Source of the DNA: Symploca sp. SIO2C1
GTDB taxonomy: Bacteria; Cyanobacteriota; Cyanobacteriia; Cyanobacteriales; Coleofasciculaceae
Direction of reading: 5' to 3'
Assembly (NCBI GenBank): GCA_010692635.1
Contig: JAAHGL010000025.1
Location: forward strand, 1-64,000
Length of the DNA stretch: 64,000 nucleotides
The first letter of the stretch is position 1, and every line of letters begins with the position of its first letter. The notes under the pieces are model-generated. The model was not told the origin of the DNA and did not search any database. It saw only the letters and a list, made by a program, of their open reading frames with translations. The position numbers were made by a program, and so were the translations under genes. This document shows, one piece after another, positions 43,923 to 52,039 of the stretch.

Positions 43923-45344
43923 CTAAGCATCATAATAGAGAGAGAACTCATAAGGATGAGGTCTTAGGCGCATGGGGTTAACCTCATTGTCCAGTTTGTA
44001 CTCAATCCAGTTTTCGATGAAGTCTGTAGTGAAAACACCTGAATCAGTTAAGAAGGCATGATCATTTTGTAAACTTTCCAGAGCAGCATCCAAAGAACCA
44101 GGGGTAGAAGGAATTTTGCTCAATTCCTCTGGACTGAGATCATAGATATCCACATCTAGGGATTCACCAGGATCAATTTCGTTCTTAATCCCATCAATCC
44201 CAGCACAAAGCATAGCAGCAAATGCCAGATAAGGGTTACAAGTGGCATCAGGACAACGGAACTCTAACCGCTTGGCCTTAGGATTAGGACCAGAGAGGGG
44301 TATCCTGATGGAAGCCGACCGGTTACCTTGGGAGTAAGCCAGGTTCACTGGAGCTTCAAAACCAGGTACTAAGCGCTTGTAGGAGTTGACGCTAGGGTTA
44401 GTGAAGGCTAATAGTGCTGGAGCATGTTTGAGCAAACCACCGATGTAATTCAGTGCCATCTTACTGAGATTGGCGTAGCCATCACCCCAGAACAAAGGTT
44501 GCCCATCTTTCCAGATAGACTGGTGGGTATGCATCCCGGAACCATTATCGTTAAATAGTGGCTTGGGCATGAAAGTGGCGCTTTTGCCATACTTTTTGGC
44601 AACGTTTTTGATGACATACTTGTAGGTCATCAGATAGTCAGCAGCTTGAATGATGGGAGCAAAGCGAATTCCCAACTCATTCTGTCCACCTGTAGCTACT
44701 TCGTGGTGGTGTTTTTCAATGGGTACGCCACACTCTCCCATCGTTAGCAACATTTCGGTACGCATGTCTTGGAGTGTGTCCGTTGGGGGGACAGGAAAAT
44801 AACCTTCCTTGTAGTTAGGTTTATATCCCAGGTTACCCCCAGCTTCTTCCTTGCCTGAATTCCAGCGACCCTCAACGCTGTCTACGTAGTAGAAGCCTTT
44901 GTTTTCAGTTTGGTCAAAGCGGACATCTTCAAAGATAAAGAACTCAGCTTCTGGACCAAAGAAAGCCACGTCCCCAAGTCCAGATGAAGTCAGTAAATCA
45001 AGAGCTTTTTGAGCAATGCTACGGGGGTCACGACTATACCATTCACCCGTGCGTGGCTCCTTGATGCTACAGATCATGCTCAGGGTTGGTTCTTGCATGA
45101 ATGGGTCGATCCAAGCAGTTTTGGGATCCGGCACCATTGACATGTCAGATTCATTAATTGCTTTCCAACCCCGAATACTTGAGCCGTCGAAGGCAACACC
45201 GTCCGTAAAAGCATCTTCATCAATGAGATCACGATAGAAGGAGCAGTGTTGCCAGATTCCTGGCATGTCGATGAATTTGAGGTCAATAATCTTAATGTCT
45301 TGGTCTTGAATCATCTTCAAGACTTCTTGTGGGGTTTCAGGCAT
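43923..45344 (-). CDS. glnA: Type I glutamine synthetase
   Basis: This 473-residue GSI enzyme makes glutamine from glutamate, ammonia and ATP in the cytosol, the entry to the GS-GOGAT cycle. Seen are the beta-grasp N-terminus ([16 protein letters not shown]), DGSSIRGW, the metal/glutamate motif [31 protein letters not shown], the ATP-binding [20 protein letters not shown] and [20 protein letters not shown]. The ribosome binding site AAGGAG lies about 7 bases before ATG. Cyanobacterial glnA is normally NtcA-activated. I did not find a clear GTA-N8-TAC site in the 200 bp upstream. A terminator follows at 43817-43844. Confidence 0.97.
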   Translation of the reverse strand: MPETPQEVLKMIQDQDIKIIDLKFIDMPGIWQHCSFYRDLIDEDAFTDGVAFDGSSIRGWKAINESDMSMVPDPKTAWIDPFMQEPTLSMICSIKEPRTGEWYSRDPRSIAQKALDLLTSSGLGDVAFFGPEAEFFIFEDVRFDQTENKGFYYVDSVEGRWNSGKEEAGGNLGYKPNYKEGYFPVPPTDTLQDMRTEMLLTMGECGVPIEKHHHEVATGGQNELGIRFAPIIQAADYLMTYKYVIKNVAKKYGKSATFMPKPLFNDNGSGMHTHQSIWKDGQPLFWGDGYANLSKMALNYIGGLLKHAPALLAFTNPSVNSYKRLVPGFEAPVNLAYSQGNRSASIRIPLSGPNPKAKRLEFRCPDATCNPYLAFAAMLCAGIDGIKNEIDPGESLDVDIYDLSPEELSKIPSTPGSLDAALESLQNDHAFLTDSGVFTTDFIENWIEYKLDNEVNPMRLRPHPYEFSLYYDA

Positions 45345-46028
45345 AGATTACTCCTTTTGTAAACTTGAAAATTGTATACAAAGTCGACAGATAATGGAAA
45401 GATATGGCTCTATAGTGGATAACTCGCTCAAGTTTGGCACAACTGGGCACCCGGTTGATTAAAAATATAGCTATTGGTGGCGTGGTTAGTGACCTAAGAG
45501 TTATACAGCTGACTGTTTTCCATCAAAGATGCCAACTTGAACAAGTATCGGAATCGCTTGTGTTAGAGAAATGTTCCCTAGATATTGGGGTGTAATTCCC
45601 GACAGGAGCTACTAGGAGATCGCGATCGCACTCTGTTGAACTTAGTTCGGCTTTACTATTGCACATTAGCTTCAGTAAAGCAGTAGCGACCTTAAGAGCG
45701 TCTTCCTTGCCAACCCTAACGACAACGGGACGATCCCACATCAGCGCACGCTGTTTTGGAGACTAGGTTACTTTACGCCTGACTAATCCTAGGGATAGAG
45801 AGTAGTATATTTTGTATCTTAAGATACAAAATATACCTAATTGCTCAACCTTTACTGATAAAAATTGCAAAATGTAGCAAAATTAACAAAGCCTAAGGCT
45901 TTGAACAGAGCATCAATATTGTGGTGTTCCATTTGAATTGAAATAGGTAATGGATACATAGACGTGCCAAGCCTATGTGATGATTAATAAATAAAGATAT
46001 GCAGATTTTTGGTTGGGAGAAAAATTGA
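45345..46028. other. 684-bp divergent intergenic region between glnA and apcF
   Basis: It contains the promoters of both genes and a 32-bp perfect palindrome at 45805-45836. A minus-strand ORF at 45523-45741 (72 codons, KEDALKVATALLKLMCNSK) has no recognised family and no strong ribosome binding site, so I do not call it. HIP1-type GCGATCGC occurs at about 45621. Confidence 0.5.
45805..45836. promoter_or_regulatory. 32-bp perfect palindrome upstream of apcF
   Basis: The half-site GTATATTTTGTATCTT is followed directly by its exact reverse complement. There is no T-tract and the centre is TTAA, so it is more like a dimeric protein-binding site or cruciform than a terminator. It is 192 bp upstream of apcF and about 460 bp upstream of glnA. 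The regulator is unknown. Confidence 0.55.
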
Positions 46029-46538
46029 ATGCGGGATGTAATCACAAACTTGATTAAGAATTATGACGGTACAGGTCGTTACCTAGACCGAAATGCAATG
46101 GACTCACTCAAGTCCTACTTTGAAACTGGCACAGCACGAGTTGTAGCAGCAACTACAATCAATGCTAATGCTGCATCAATTGTCAAGCAGGCTGGATTAC
46201 AGTTGTTTGAGGATGTACCGGAACTGCTGCTTCCCGGTGGTTATGCCTACACAACTCGTCGCTATGCAGCTTGTCTGCGGGATATGGATTATTATCTGCG
46301 CTATGCTAGCTATGCTTTAGTTGCAGGTGATATGGATGTGCTAGATGAGCGGGTGTTGCAAGGTCTGCGGGAGACCTACAACTCCTTAGGAGTGCCAATT
46401 GCTCCCACAGTTCGTGGTGTCCAGATTATGAAGGATATGGTAAAAAACATGGTCACAGAAGCTGGTGTGAATGATACTTCATTTGTTGATCAGCCTTTTG
46501 ACCACATAACTCGTGAGTTGAGCGAACAGGATATTTAA
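46029..46538 (+). CDS. apcF: Allophycocyanin beta-18 subunit
   Basis: This 169-residue phycobiliprotein of the phycobilisome core replaces one ApcB in the trimer that contacts the core-membrane linker ApcE. The start MRDVITNLIKNYDGTGRYLD, the chromophore-binding segment RRYAACLRDMDYYLRYASYA (phycocyanobilin-binding Cys about 82) and the end LRETYNSLGVPIAPTVRGVQ are those of ApcF rather than ApcB (161 residues, starting MQDAIT). It is monocistronic and followed by a terminator at 46745-46789. Confidence 0.93.
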   Translation: MRDVITNLIKNYDGTGRYLDRNAMDSLKSYFETGTARVVAATTINANAASIVKQAGLQLFEDVPELLLPGGYAYTTRRYAACLRDMDYYLRYASYALVAGDMDVLDERVLQGLRETYNSLGVPIAPTVRGVQIMKDMVKNMVTEAGVNDTSFVDQPFDHITRELSEQDI

Positions 46539-46582
46539 GCAACAACTGGGTGAGGTGAAAAAAGGTGTGGGAGAGCTTGTTT

Positions 46583-46614
46583 GAGTAATGAGTAATAAGT
46601 AATGAGTAATGAGT
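46583..46614. repeat. Heptanucleotide array (GAGTAAT)n
   Basis: About four copies of GAGTAAT/AAGTAAT, followed by GACTCCTG-type units near 46640-46670, lie between apcF and the terminator. Confidence 0.75.
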
Positions 46615-46744
46615 GAAGAAACTTGCGTCAAATCTCTTTACTCCTGACTCGGAGACTCCTGGCTCCTGACTGGAAGAATCCTGATTCGGTGTTTCTTCAG
46701 AGCCACTATAAATTTCGCCTCACCTGCGACAACTGAGCTGCTAA

Positions 46745-46789
46745 AAAAGCGATCGCTTTTGACAGATTTATCTGTTGGCGATCGCTTTT
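46745..46789. terminator. Bidirectional terminator between apcF and bicA
   Basis: AAAAGCGATCGC at 46745-46756 pairs with GCGATCGCTTTT at 46778-46789, with an inner ACAGAT/ATCTGT stem. T-runs lie on both sides. It separates the convergent apcF and bicA genes and is built from two HIP1 octamers. Confidence 0.8.
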
Positions 46790-46799
46790 GTATTTAACT

Positions 46800-48491
46800 T
46801 TACATTTTTAATTCTGATTCACTCACCTCTGGTTGATGTCCATTAATTAGGTCAACAGCCTGTTGCAATGCATCAAGGCGATTCGTGAGCCGATTTCGCG
46901 GTGGTAAATTGTCCAAGATCCCCAAGCGTCGCAACCTCTTTTGTACATCACCAGAGACACCTACAATAAACACTTCACGACGTTTCTCAAGAGCCTCCTT
47001 CACCATAGTCTCGATCGCTAAAGAAGCAGTAACCCCCAAGATCGGTACATCGGAGAGGTCTAGAATCAAGACATCGTATTGTTCCACAATCGTCATCCGC
47101 TGGGAAATTGATTTGGCAGCCCCAAAACTCATTGGTCCGCCAAGACGGAACAGTAGAATACGACCATGAGCTTGTAGCAAAAGCTGTTTTTCCTCATGGC
47201 TTAATGGCATATCATCGCTGGGAGTAGTAGTTGCTTGGATCTCACCTGCCTGCCATTCAGTCAGTTTTTGAACCGTCAATAGATTAGCTACGAATACCCC
47301 AACTGCCACAGCAGTAATCAGGTCTACAAATACCGTCAGCAAGAGGACTCCATACATAATTCCTGCTGCCTTTAGAGATATCCGGTGAGCACGTTTGAGG
47401 AAGCTCCAGTCGATAATATCGATACCGACTTTAATTAAGATACCAGCTAGGATTGCATGGGGAATACTCTCTGTCAGGCTTCCTGCACCCAAAACAATGA
47501 CTAACAAAATTAAACCATGGACAACGCCGGAGAGGGGCGTTTTACCTCCAGCACGAACATTGACTACGGTACGCATTGTTGCTCCTGCACCAGGTAGTCC
47601 ACCAAATAATCCTGCTATCGTATTACCGATACCCTGACCAATCAATTCCCGGTCGGAGTTATGTTGAGTTCTGGTAATGTTGTCAGCAACCAGTGAGGTA
47701 AGTAGGGAGTCGATAGAACCTAATGTTGCCAGCATCAGCCCATAGACAAGCATATCCTTGATTTGGTCTAGCTGAAATACTGGCCAATTTATTTTTGGTA
47801 GGCCAGTCGGGATCTCTCCAATCAGCCTGAGGCCAGTACCTGGCAGCAGGAAAGTCGCAATTAAAGTACCAACTATTAGGGCCAACAGTGGTGATGGTAG
47901 CACTCGATTTAGCCTAGCTGGCGCTCCAAAAACAATTACTAACGTCAGTATTCCTAAACCAGCTGCTGCAGGATTAGGATTTGCTAGGAAACTTGGCAAG
48001 TTACGGAGAGAGTTCACTACACTACCAGAGCCTTCATGTCCTAGCAATGGACCGATCTGTAAGAAAATAATGATTACCCCAATGCCGGACATGAAACCAG
48101 ATATTACTGTGTAGGGCATTAGGGTAATGTATTTACCTAACCGCAGCACTCCGAATAGGATTTGAAATAACCCGCCCAGCATGACCACAGTAAAAGCCAT
48201 TGCCAAACCAGTATCCGGATTTTTCGCTATCAGAGCAGTAAAGACTGTAGCCATTACCACAGTCATCGGACCAGTAGGACCAGAAATTTGTGAGGGAGTA
48301 CCTCCAAATAGAGCAGCCAGCAGACCGACAAAAACAGCTCCATAAAGACCTGTAATTGCCCCAGCACCGGAAGATACCCCAAAAGCCAGTGCTAAAGGTA
48401 AGGCGACGATCGCAGCAGTGACACCACCAAACATATCCCCGCGCAGGTTGTGGAAACGTAAAGGATTAATAAGTTGCATAAGGGAAGTCAT
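46800..48491 (-). CDS. bicA: BicA-type SulP bicarbonate transporter
   Basis: This 563-residue SulP/SLC26 transporter closely follows the BicA pattern, with RFHNLRGDMFGGVTAAIVAL, the Gly-rich TPSQISGPTGPMTVVMATVF, LGKYITLMPYTVISGFMSGI, a second conserved VADNITRTQHNSDRELIGQG, GLPGAGATMRTVVNVRAGG, and a C-terminal STAS domain (about 440-550; RILLFRLGGPMSFGAAKSIS, VLILDLSDVPILGVTASLAI). BicA takes up HCO3- with Na+ across the plasma membrane and feeds the carboxysome. The neighbouring ccmO and cmpR-like genes, divergent from it, support that role over sulphate transport. The frame start at 48491 is near an AGTCATT array. Confidence 0.88.
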   Translation of the reverse strand: MTSLMQLINPLRFHNLRGDMFGGVTAAIVALPLALAFGVSSGAGAITGLYGAVFVGLLAALFGGTPSQISGPTGPMTVVMATVFTALIAKNPDTGLAMAFTVVMLGGLFQILFGVLRLGKYITLMPYTVISGFMSGIGVIIIFLQIGPLLGHEGSGSVVNSLRNLPSFLANPNPAAAGLGILTLVIVFGAPARLNRVLPSPLLALIVGTLIATFLLPGTGLRLIGEIPTGLPKINWPVFQLDQIKDMLVYGLMLATLGSIDSLLTSLVADNITRTQHNSDRELIGQGIGNTIAGLFGGLPGAGATMRTVVNVRAGGKTPLSGVVHGLILLVIVLGAGSLTESIPHAILAGILIKVGIDIIDWSFLKRAHRISLKAAGIMYGVLLLTVFVDLITAVAVGVFVANLLTVQKLTEWQAGEIQATTTPSDDMPLSHEEKQLLLQAHGRILLFRLGGPMSFGAAKSISQRMTIVEQYDVLILDLSDVPILGVTASLAIETMVKEALEKRREVFIVGVSGDVQKRLRRLGILDNLPPRNRLTNRLDALQQAVDLINGHQPEVSESELKM

Positions 48492-48511
48492 TAGTCATTA
48501 GTCATTAGTCA
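48488..48511. repeat. Heptanucleotide array (AGTCATT)n
   Basis: About three and a half copies of AGTCATT start right at the bicA start codon region and would lie in its 5' leader. Confidence 0.75.
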
Positions 48512-48691
48512 TAATTTACGCCTAATGTGGCTCAAATTGACTTATGTGACTCAAGGTTTTCGGAAATTAGCTTGAACAACAAGTATGGTCATTGATTGGA
48601 AATTGCCTACTTTGTTTTGTAAGGTTAGATTGAGTTTTTAACCATACTATTGTTTTTTATCGCAAAATCTTAAACAATAAAAAATTAATGA

Positions 48692-48697
48692 TATAAT
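48692..48697 (+). promoter_or_regulatory. Candidate -10 box for ccmO
   Basis: TATAAT, the perfect sigma-70 -10 hexamer, lies in the 390-bp bicA-ccmO divergent region with a weak TTAAAC about 16 bp upstream. It would give a leader of roughly 180 nt before ccmO. Unproven. Confidence 0.35.
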
Positions 48698-48881
48698 GAA
48701 AGATTATATTTTATCTTGCTACTACAAATAAGTAGATAGGTCTAATAATGGGATACTCCCCAAGAAGTTGGCTTCCCATCGCTTTTTGTGATCAGTTGTT
48801 AGTGTTTAAGTTGTTTAGTTTCTAGACTGGATACAGCAGACAACAAATAACCAACAACTATCTAAATGAAGGAGTCTAGTC

Positions 48882-49715
48882 ATGGAGTTATACAAACATG
48901 GATATGGTATTGTGCCCCAAGACCCTTTACGCAGAAGCAATACATTCTCCTCCACTGATACGGACGTCAACAACGATCCAAGCAGTAACTATCGCCTAAA
49001 ATCAACCTCCTTGGGTTTAGTTTCTACTCTGAGTTTTCCCGTCATTGTCAGCACAGCTGATGCCATGCTTAAGGCAGCAGGGGTGACCCTGATCGGGTAT
49101 GAAAAAATTGGCAGTGGTCAATGTACTGCGATCGTGCGAGGTGCGATCGCAGAAGCACGGATTGCTGTTCAAGCTGGTGTGGAACATGCTCAACGAGAAG
49201 GTCAATTTCTTTCCTCTCTAGTTATCCCACGACCGTTCCCCAACTTAGAAGTCATATTTCCTATTGGCTCTCAACTACTCGAACAAGCTCAACAACACAA
49301 TCGTAGTCGTATTAGTAATCAAGCTATTGGTCTTTTAGAAACTAGAGGATTTCCAGCGATGGTTGGCGCAGCTGATGCCATGCTTAAGTCTGCCAATGTT
49401 CAACTAACTGGTTACGAAACTATTGGAGACGGTTTGTGTACTGCCATTATCCAGGGTCGTGTGGCAGATGTTGCTATGGCTTTACAAGTTGGTATTGCAG
49501 AAGCGAACCGGATTGGTGAATTAATTGCCGTTACGGTAATTCCTCGACCTCTAGAAGACTTGGAGCGATCTCTGCCACTGGCAAGTTGCCTAATTGAGGA
49601 GCAACCTCAACCGTTGATGTTACCCATTGAGGTTAAGGAAGCGGAAAAAGAACTTGTAGAACTGCCAGATTTAAGAAAGTTGCCTATCCAAACCAAAGAT
49701 CAACAGGAAATCTGA
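48882..49715 (+). CDS. ccmO: Carboxysome shell protein CcmO (tandem BMC domains)
   Basis: The 277-residue protein has two bacterial-microcompartment domains in tandem, LGLVSTLSFPVIVSTADAML (about 46-130) and IGLLETRGFPAMVGAADAML (about 148-230), each followed by the GYEKIGSGQCTAIVRG / GYETIGDGLCTAIIQG strands. This is the layout of CcmO, a minor shell protein of beta-carboxysomes. The C-terminal 45 residues are acidic and may be disordered. AAGGAG lies just upstream of the ATG. It is a satellite locus: no ccmKLMN genes are adjacent, but bicA is divergent and a CmpR-type regulator follows 108 bp downstream on the same strand, which suggests inorganic-carbon control. Confidence 0.9.
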   Translation: MELYKHGYGIVPQDPLRRSNTFSSTDTDVNNDPSSNYRLKSTSLGLVSTLSFPVIVSTADAMLKAAGVTLIGYEKIGSGQCTAIVRGAIAEARIAVQAGVEHAQREGQFLSSLVIPRPFPNLEVIFPIGSQLLEQAQQHNRSRISNQAIGLLETRGFPAMVGAADAMLKSANVQLTGYETIGDGLCTAIIQGRVADVAMALQVGIAEANRIGELIAVTVIPRPLEDLERSLPLASCLIEEQPQPLMLPIEVKEAEKELVELPDLRKLPIQTKDQQEI

Positions 49716-49847
49716 TGAACTCATATTTATTAAGCTCGATTCACTTTTGCCAGTCAGAATCCTAGAATCTTAAATATATAGAATATAACCTATTTTATTT
49801 CTGCTCACGATAGATTATGATCTATGTACTATCTGGGGGAAACATCA

Positions 49848-50777
49848 TTGAAACAAGCCACACTGCATCAATTAAGGGTATTTGAAGCAGTTGCTCGACA
49901 CAATAGCTTTACACGAGCAGCAGAGGAGCTATTTCTTACCCAACCCACAGTTTCTATGCAGGTAAAGCAGTTAACCAAGATTGTTGGGATGCCTTTGTTT
50001 GATCAAGTAGGCAAGCGTATTTATCTGACACAAGCTGGTGAGGAACTTGTCAAGACTTGCCGGGAAGTCTTTGACAAATTAGACAAGTTTGAGATGATTT
50101 TGTCAGACTTAAAAGGTCTAAAACAGGGACGCCTACGCCTAGCAGTCATTACAACGGCTAAATATTTTGTCCCTCGTTTATTAGGTCCGTTTTGTCAGCA
50201 GTATCCAGGTATCGATATTTCTCTGCAGGTTACCAACCATGAATATATCCTTGGTCGCTTGAACGAGAATTTGGACGACTTGTATATTATGAGCCAACTT
50301 CCGGAAAATCTTGATGTCACCTACCAAGCAGTATTAGAAAACCCTTTGATTATCTTGGCACCAGCAAATCATCCCTTGGCTAACGAAAAAAATATTCCCC
50401 TTGAACGTATTGCTGCTGAACCTTTTATTATGAGAGAACCTGGATCCGGTACACGCAAAGCGGTACAAGATCTATTTGATGAGCATCAAATTTCCCTAAA
50501 AGTGCGGTTGGATTTAGGTAGTAATGAGGCGATTAAACAAGCTATAGCTGGTGGACTAGGAATTTCGGCATTATCTCGTCATACCTTAGCACTCGAAGGA
50601 ACTACTGGACAGTTGACGATTTTGGATGTGGAAAAATTTCCCATTGAGCGTCATTGGTATGCTGTCTACCCCAATGGTAAACAACTATCTGTTGTTGCTC
50701 AGACTTTTTTGGAATATATGTTGACACAAGGGAAACAGATTTCCGAAAATACAGTAACTCCCACCGCAAGAACCTAA
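49848..50777 (+). CDS. cmpR: LysR-type regulator, CmpR/RbcR/CcmR group
   Basis: The 309-residue LTTR has an N-terminal winged helix (KQATLHQLRVFEAVARHNSF, TRAAEELFLTQPTVSMQVKQL) and a two-lobed inducer domain (RLRLAVITTAKYFVPRLLGP, IMREPGSGTRKAVQDLFDEH, GSNEAIKQAIAGGLGISAL). Sequence is closest in pattern to CmpR, the activator of bicarbonate transport genes at low CO2, although RbcR and NdhR/CcmR are near relatives. I place the start at TTG 49848, with GGGGGA at 49835-49840 at good spacing and homologues beginning (M)RQATLHQL. An ATG at 49824 would add eight residues. It probably regulates bicA/ccmO (inference from position). Confidence 0.85.
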   Translation: MKQATLHQLRVFEAVARHNSFTRAAEELFLTQPTVSMQVKQLTKIVGMPLFDQVGKRIYLTQAGEELVKTCREVFDKLDKFEMILSDLKGLKQGRLRLAVITTAKYFVPRLLGPFCQQYPGIDISLQVTNHEYILGRLNENLDDLYIMSQLPENLDVTYQAVLENPLIILAPANHPLANEKNIPLERIAAEPFIMREPGSGTRKAVQDLFDEHQISLKVRLDLGSNEAIKQAIAGGLGISALSRHTLALEGTTGQLTILDVEKFPIERHWYAVYPNGKQLSVVAQTFLEYMLTQGKQISENTVTPTART

Positions 50778-50845
50778 ATAGGGCTTGCTGAAAAAGTCGT
50801 AATTTTCTGGTTTTGAAGTAATAAGTAATAAGTAATAAGTAAAGA

Positions 50846-51208
50846 GTGTACTATCGCTTGCTGCACAACTGTTTGAGGCAATTAATTGAAGTGAAAGTAG
50901 CTCTTAAAAATCTGCTTACTTTTACCTCATATTCGGAATTTAAGCGGGTGTTTTCCTACGATGGTGCAAGGAAATTGTATCGATGGGCTCAAAAACCTTG
51001 GACTTTTTGGGGTCAAGAAATGATTGAAAGCCTTGTCTGGGATCGCTTCCAGACTGTAGACACTTTATTTTGTAGCTATGTCATCAGATGTTGCGATCAC
51101 CAACAGCTCAAGGGAAGAAATCTAGGAGCGATCGCAAAGGAATTAAAAATTGACAAAATATCAGCAAACGTAGGGTGGGCATGGTCAACAATCAAAAAAC
51201 AGCTGTAA
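50846..51208 (+). CDS. Hypothetical protein in repeat-bounded segment
   Basis: This is a 120-codon frame from GTG 50846, with no family recognised. It has a mixed helical pattern (SEFKRVFSYDGARKLYRWAQ, WGQEMIESLVWDRFQTVDTL) and a basic C-terminus (KELKIDKISANVGWAWSTIK) that could be a helix-turn-helix. The start lies inside an AAGTAAT heptamer array and there is no clear ribosome binding site, so the first residues are doubtful and a later start is possible. It could also be a gene fragment carried by the bounded segment. Confidence 0.4.
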   Translation: MYYRLLHNCLRQLIEVKVALKNLLTFTSYSEFKRVFSYDGARKLYRWAQKPWTFWGQEMIESLVWDRFQTVDTLFCSYVIRCCDHQQLKGRNLGAIAKELKIDKISANVGWAWSTIKKQL

Positions 51209-51229
51209 GATGATTCAAAACAATGCCCA

Positions 51230-51322
51230 CCTCAGTTTTCTCCCCCAATTGTGATTGGTGGGCAAAAAGGCGTAAGTTATCAGTCCAATAGTCAATCGCT
51301 TCAATTTGCCCACCCTACGAGA
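51230..51322. repeat. TGGTGGGCAAA/TTTGCCCACC palindromic repeat, copy B
   Basis: GATTGGTGGGCAAAAAGG ... CTTCAATTTGCCCACCCTAC matches copy A at 15348-15425 at both ends. It lies between the two ORFs of the bounded segment. Confidence 0.7.
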
Positions 51323-51348
51323 AATGCGATCGCTCTTCTCCTGTTACA

Positions 51349-51828
51349 CTAGGATTGAGTTGGAGACCACAACCAGTTGTGTTTGCATTTAGGGCAAGTT
51401 AGCTTTAATTCTCCTAAATGGCTAGGAGCACGTAATTTTTGAGCGCAATTAGGACAAGTCGTAATCTCTTTATCGGATGGTAGTGTTTGGTTAGATGGTT
51501 TGGCTAGTTCACAGGCATAGTCATAAGCAATCTTAACTAGCTGTAGTTGATCGCTATTTTTGATTCTGGTTACATCTATCCATTCTTGACTCAACTGCGA
51601 GAGTGTACTAGCCTTACTGCCACCAGAACTTAATGCCTCTGTATGTGCGTGATCAGGTAGACGAAGCAAAATACTCATGCCGTTAACCAGACCAAAGACA
51701 ACACTATCATGCTTGAGTGCGTCACAACGATAACTTTCAGCATAAGGAACTCGCGAAACTCTACATTCTGTGGGAAGTGTTGCACCTAAATCATCTAAGA
51801 ACTGTTCGTAGTCAGGATGTCCTGCCAT
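51349..51828 (-). CDS. Zinc-ribbon protein of unknown function
   Basis: From ATG 51828 the product (MAGHPDYEQFLDDLGATLPT..., 159 residues) has an N-terminal domain with FGLVNGMSILLRLPDHAHTE, a helical part and a C-terminal zinc ribbon CPNCAQKLRAPSHLGELKLT-CPKC (Cys pairs about residues 127/130 and 147/150) ending HNWLWSP. Zinc ribbons of this kind bind nucleic acid or proteins. The frame extends upstream to ATG 51912, but those 28 residues are translated from the TAGGGCTTGCTGAATAAGT repeat (MLNKCG), so I reject that start. Function unknown. Confidence 0.65.
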   Translation of the reverse strand: MAGHPDYEQFLDDLGATLPTECRVSRVPYAESYRCDALKHDSVVFGLVNGMSILLRLPDHAHTEALSSGGSKASTLSQLSQEWIDVTRIKNSDQLQLVKIAYDYACELAKPSNQTLPSDKEITTCPNCAQKLRAPSHLGELKLTCPKCKHNWLWSPTQS

Positions 51829-51989
51829 ATCTGCTGTAGAAGTTAGAAATTTTATTACTATTGTTATTAATTGAAAGTCTTGTCTGGTATAGCTTCCACA
51901 CTTATTCAGCAAGCCCTATATAGAAAATCAAGACCGACCTGAGAACTAGTAATATTGGTTAACTCCGTACCTCAGTTAACCCGCGATTC

Positions 51990-52033
51990 ATCCCACGCTC
52001 CCCCTTCGGGGTGAGACGTGGGGCTTCTCGCGA
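51990..52033. repeat. Solo IS200/IS605-type end hairpin
   Basis: CCCACGCTCCCCCTTCGGGG followed by TGAGACGTGGG and CTTCTCGCG forms the hairpin usually found at the 3' end of tnpB in cyanobacterial IS605-family elements. No transposase gene is adjacent. It ends 7 bp before the pyk stop codon on the minus strand, so the pyk transcript reads into it. Confidence 0.6.
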
Positions 52034-52039
52034 ATTAAG

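Larger units (their letters stand above)
50779..51919. mobile_element. Segment bounded by inverted TAGGGCTTGCTGAATAAGT-type ends
   Basis: TAGGGCTTGCTGAAAAAGT at 50779-50797 and ACTTATTCAGCAAGCCCTA at 51900-51918 are inverted copies of a repeat found at least eight times in the window. They enclose about 1.1 kb with two unrelated ORFs, a heptamer array and copy B of the TGGTGGGCAAA palindrome. Inside the right end is GTCTTGTCTGGTATAGCTTC, also seen after the solo copy at 35849. It may be a composite element or two nearby MITEs in opposite orientation. Confidence 0.45.

Noticed and set aside
45345-45560. NtcA site upstream of glnA
   Set aside because: I looked for GTA-N8-TAC and found only partial matches, so no site is claimed.
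45523-45741. 72-codon minus-strand ORF between glnA and apcF
   Set aside because: No recognisable domain or strong ribosome binding site. It could be real, but I cannot support it.
51349-51912. Start of the zinc-ribbon protein at 51912
   Set aside because: The first 28 residues are translated from a dispersed repeat end; the family-like sequence begins at MAGHPDY (51828).
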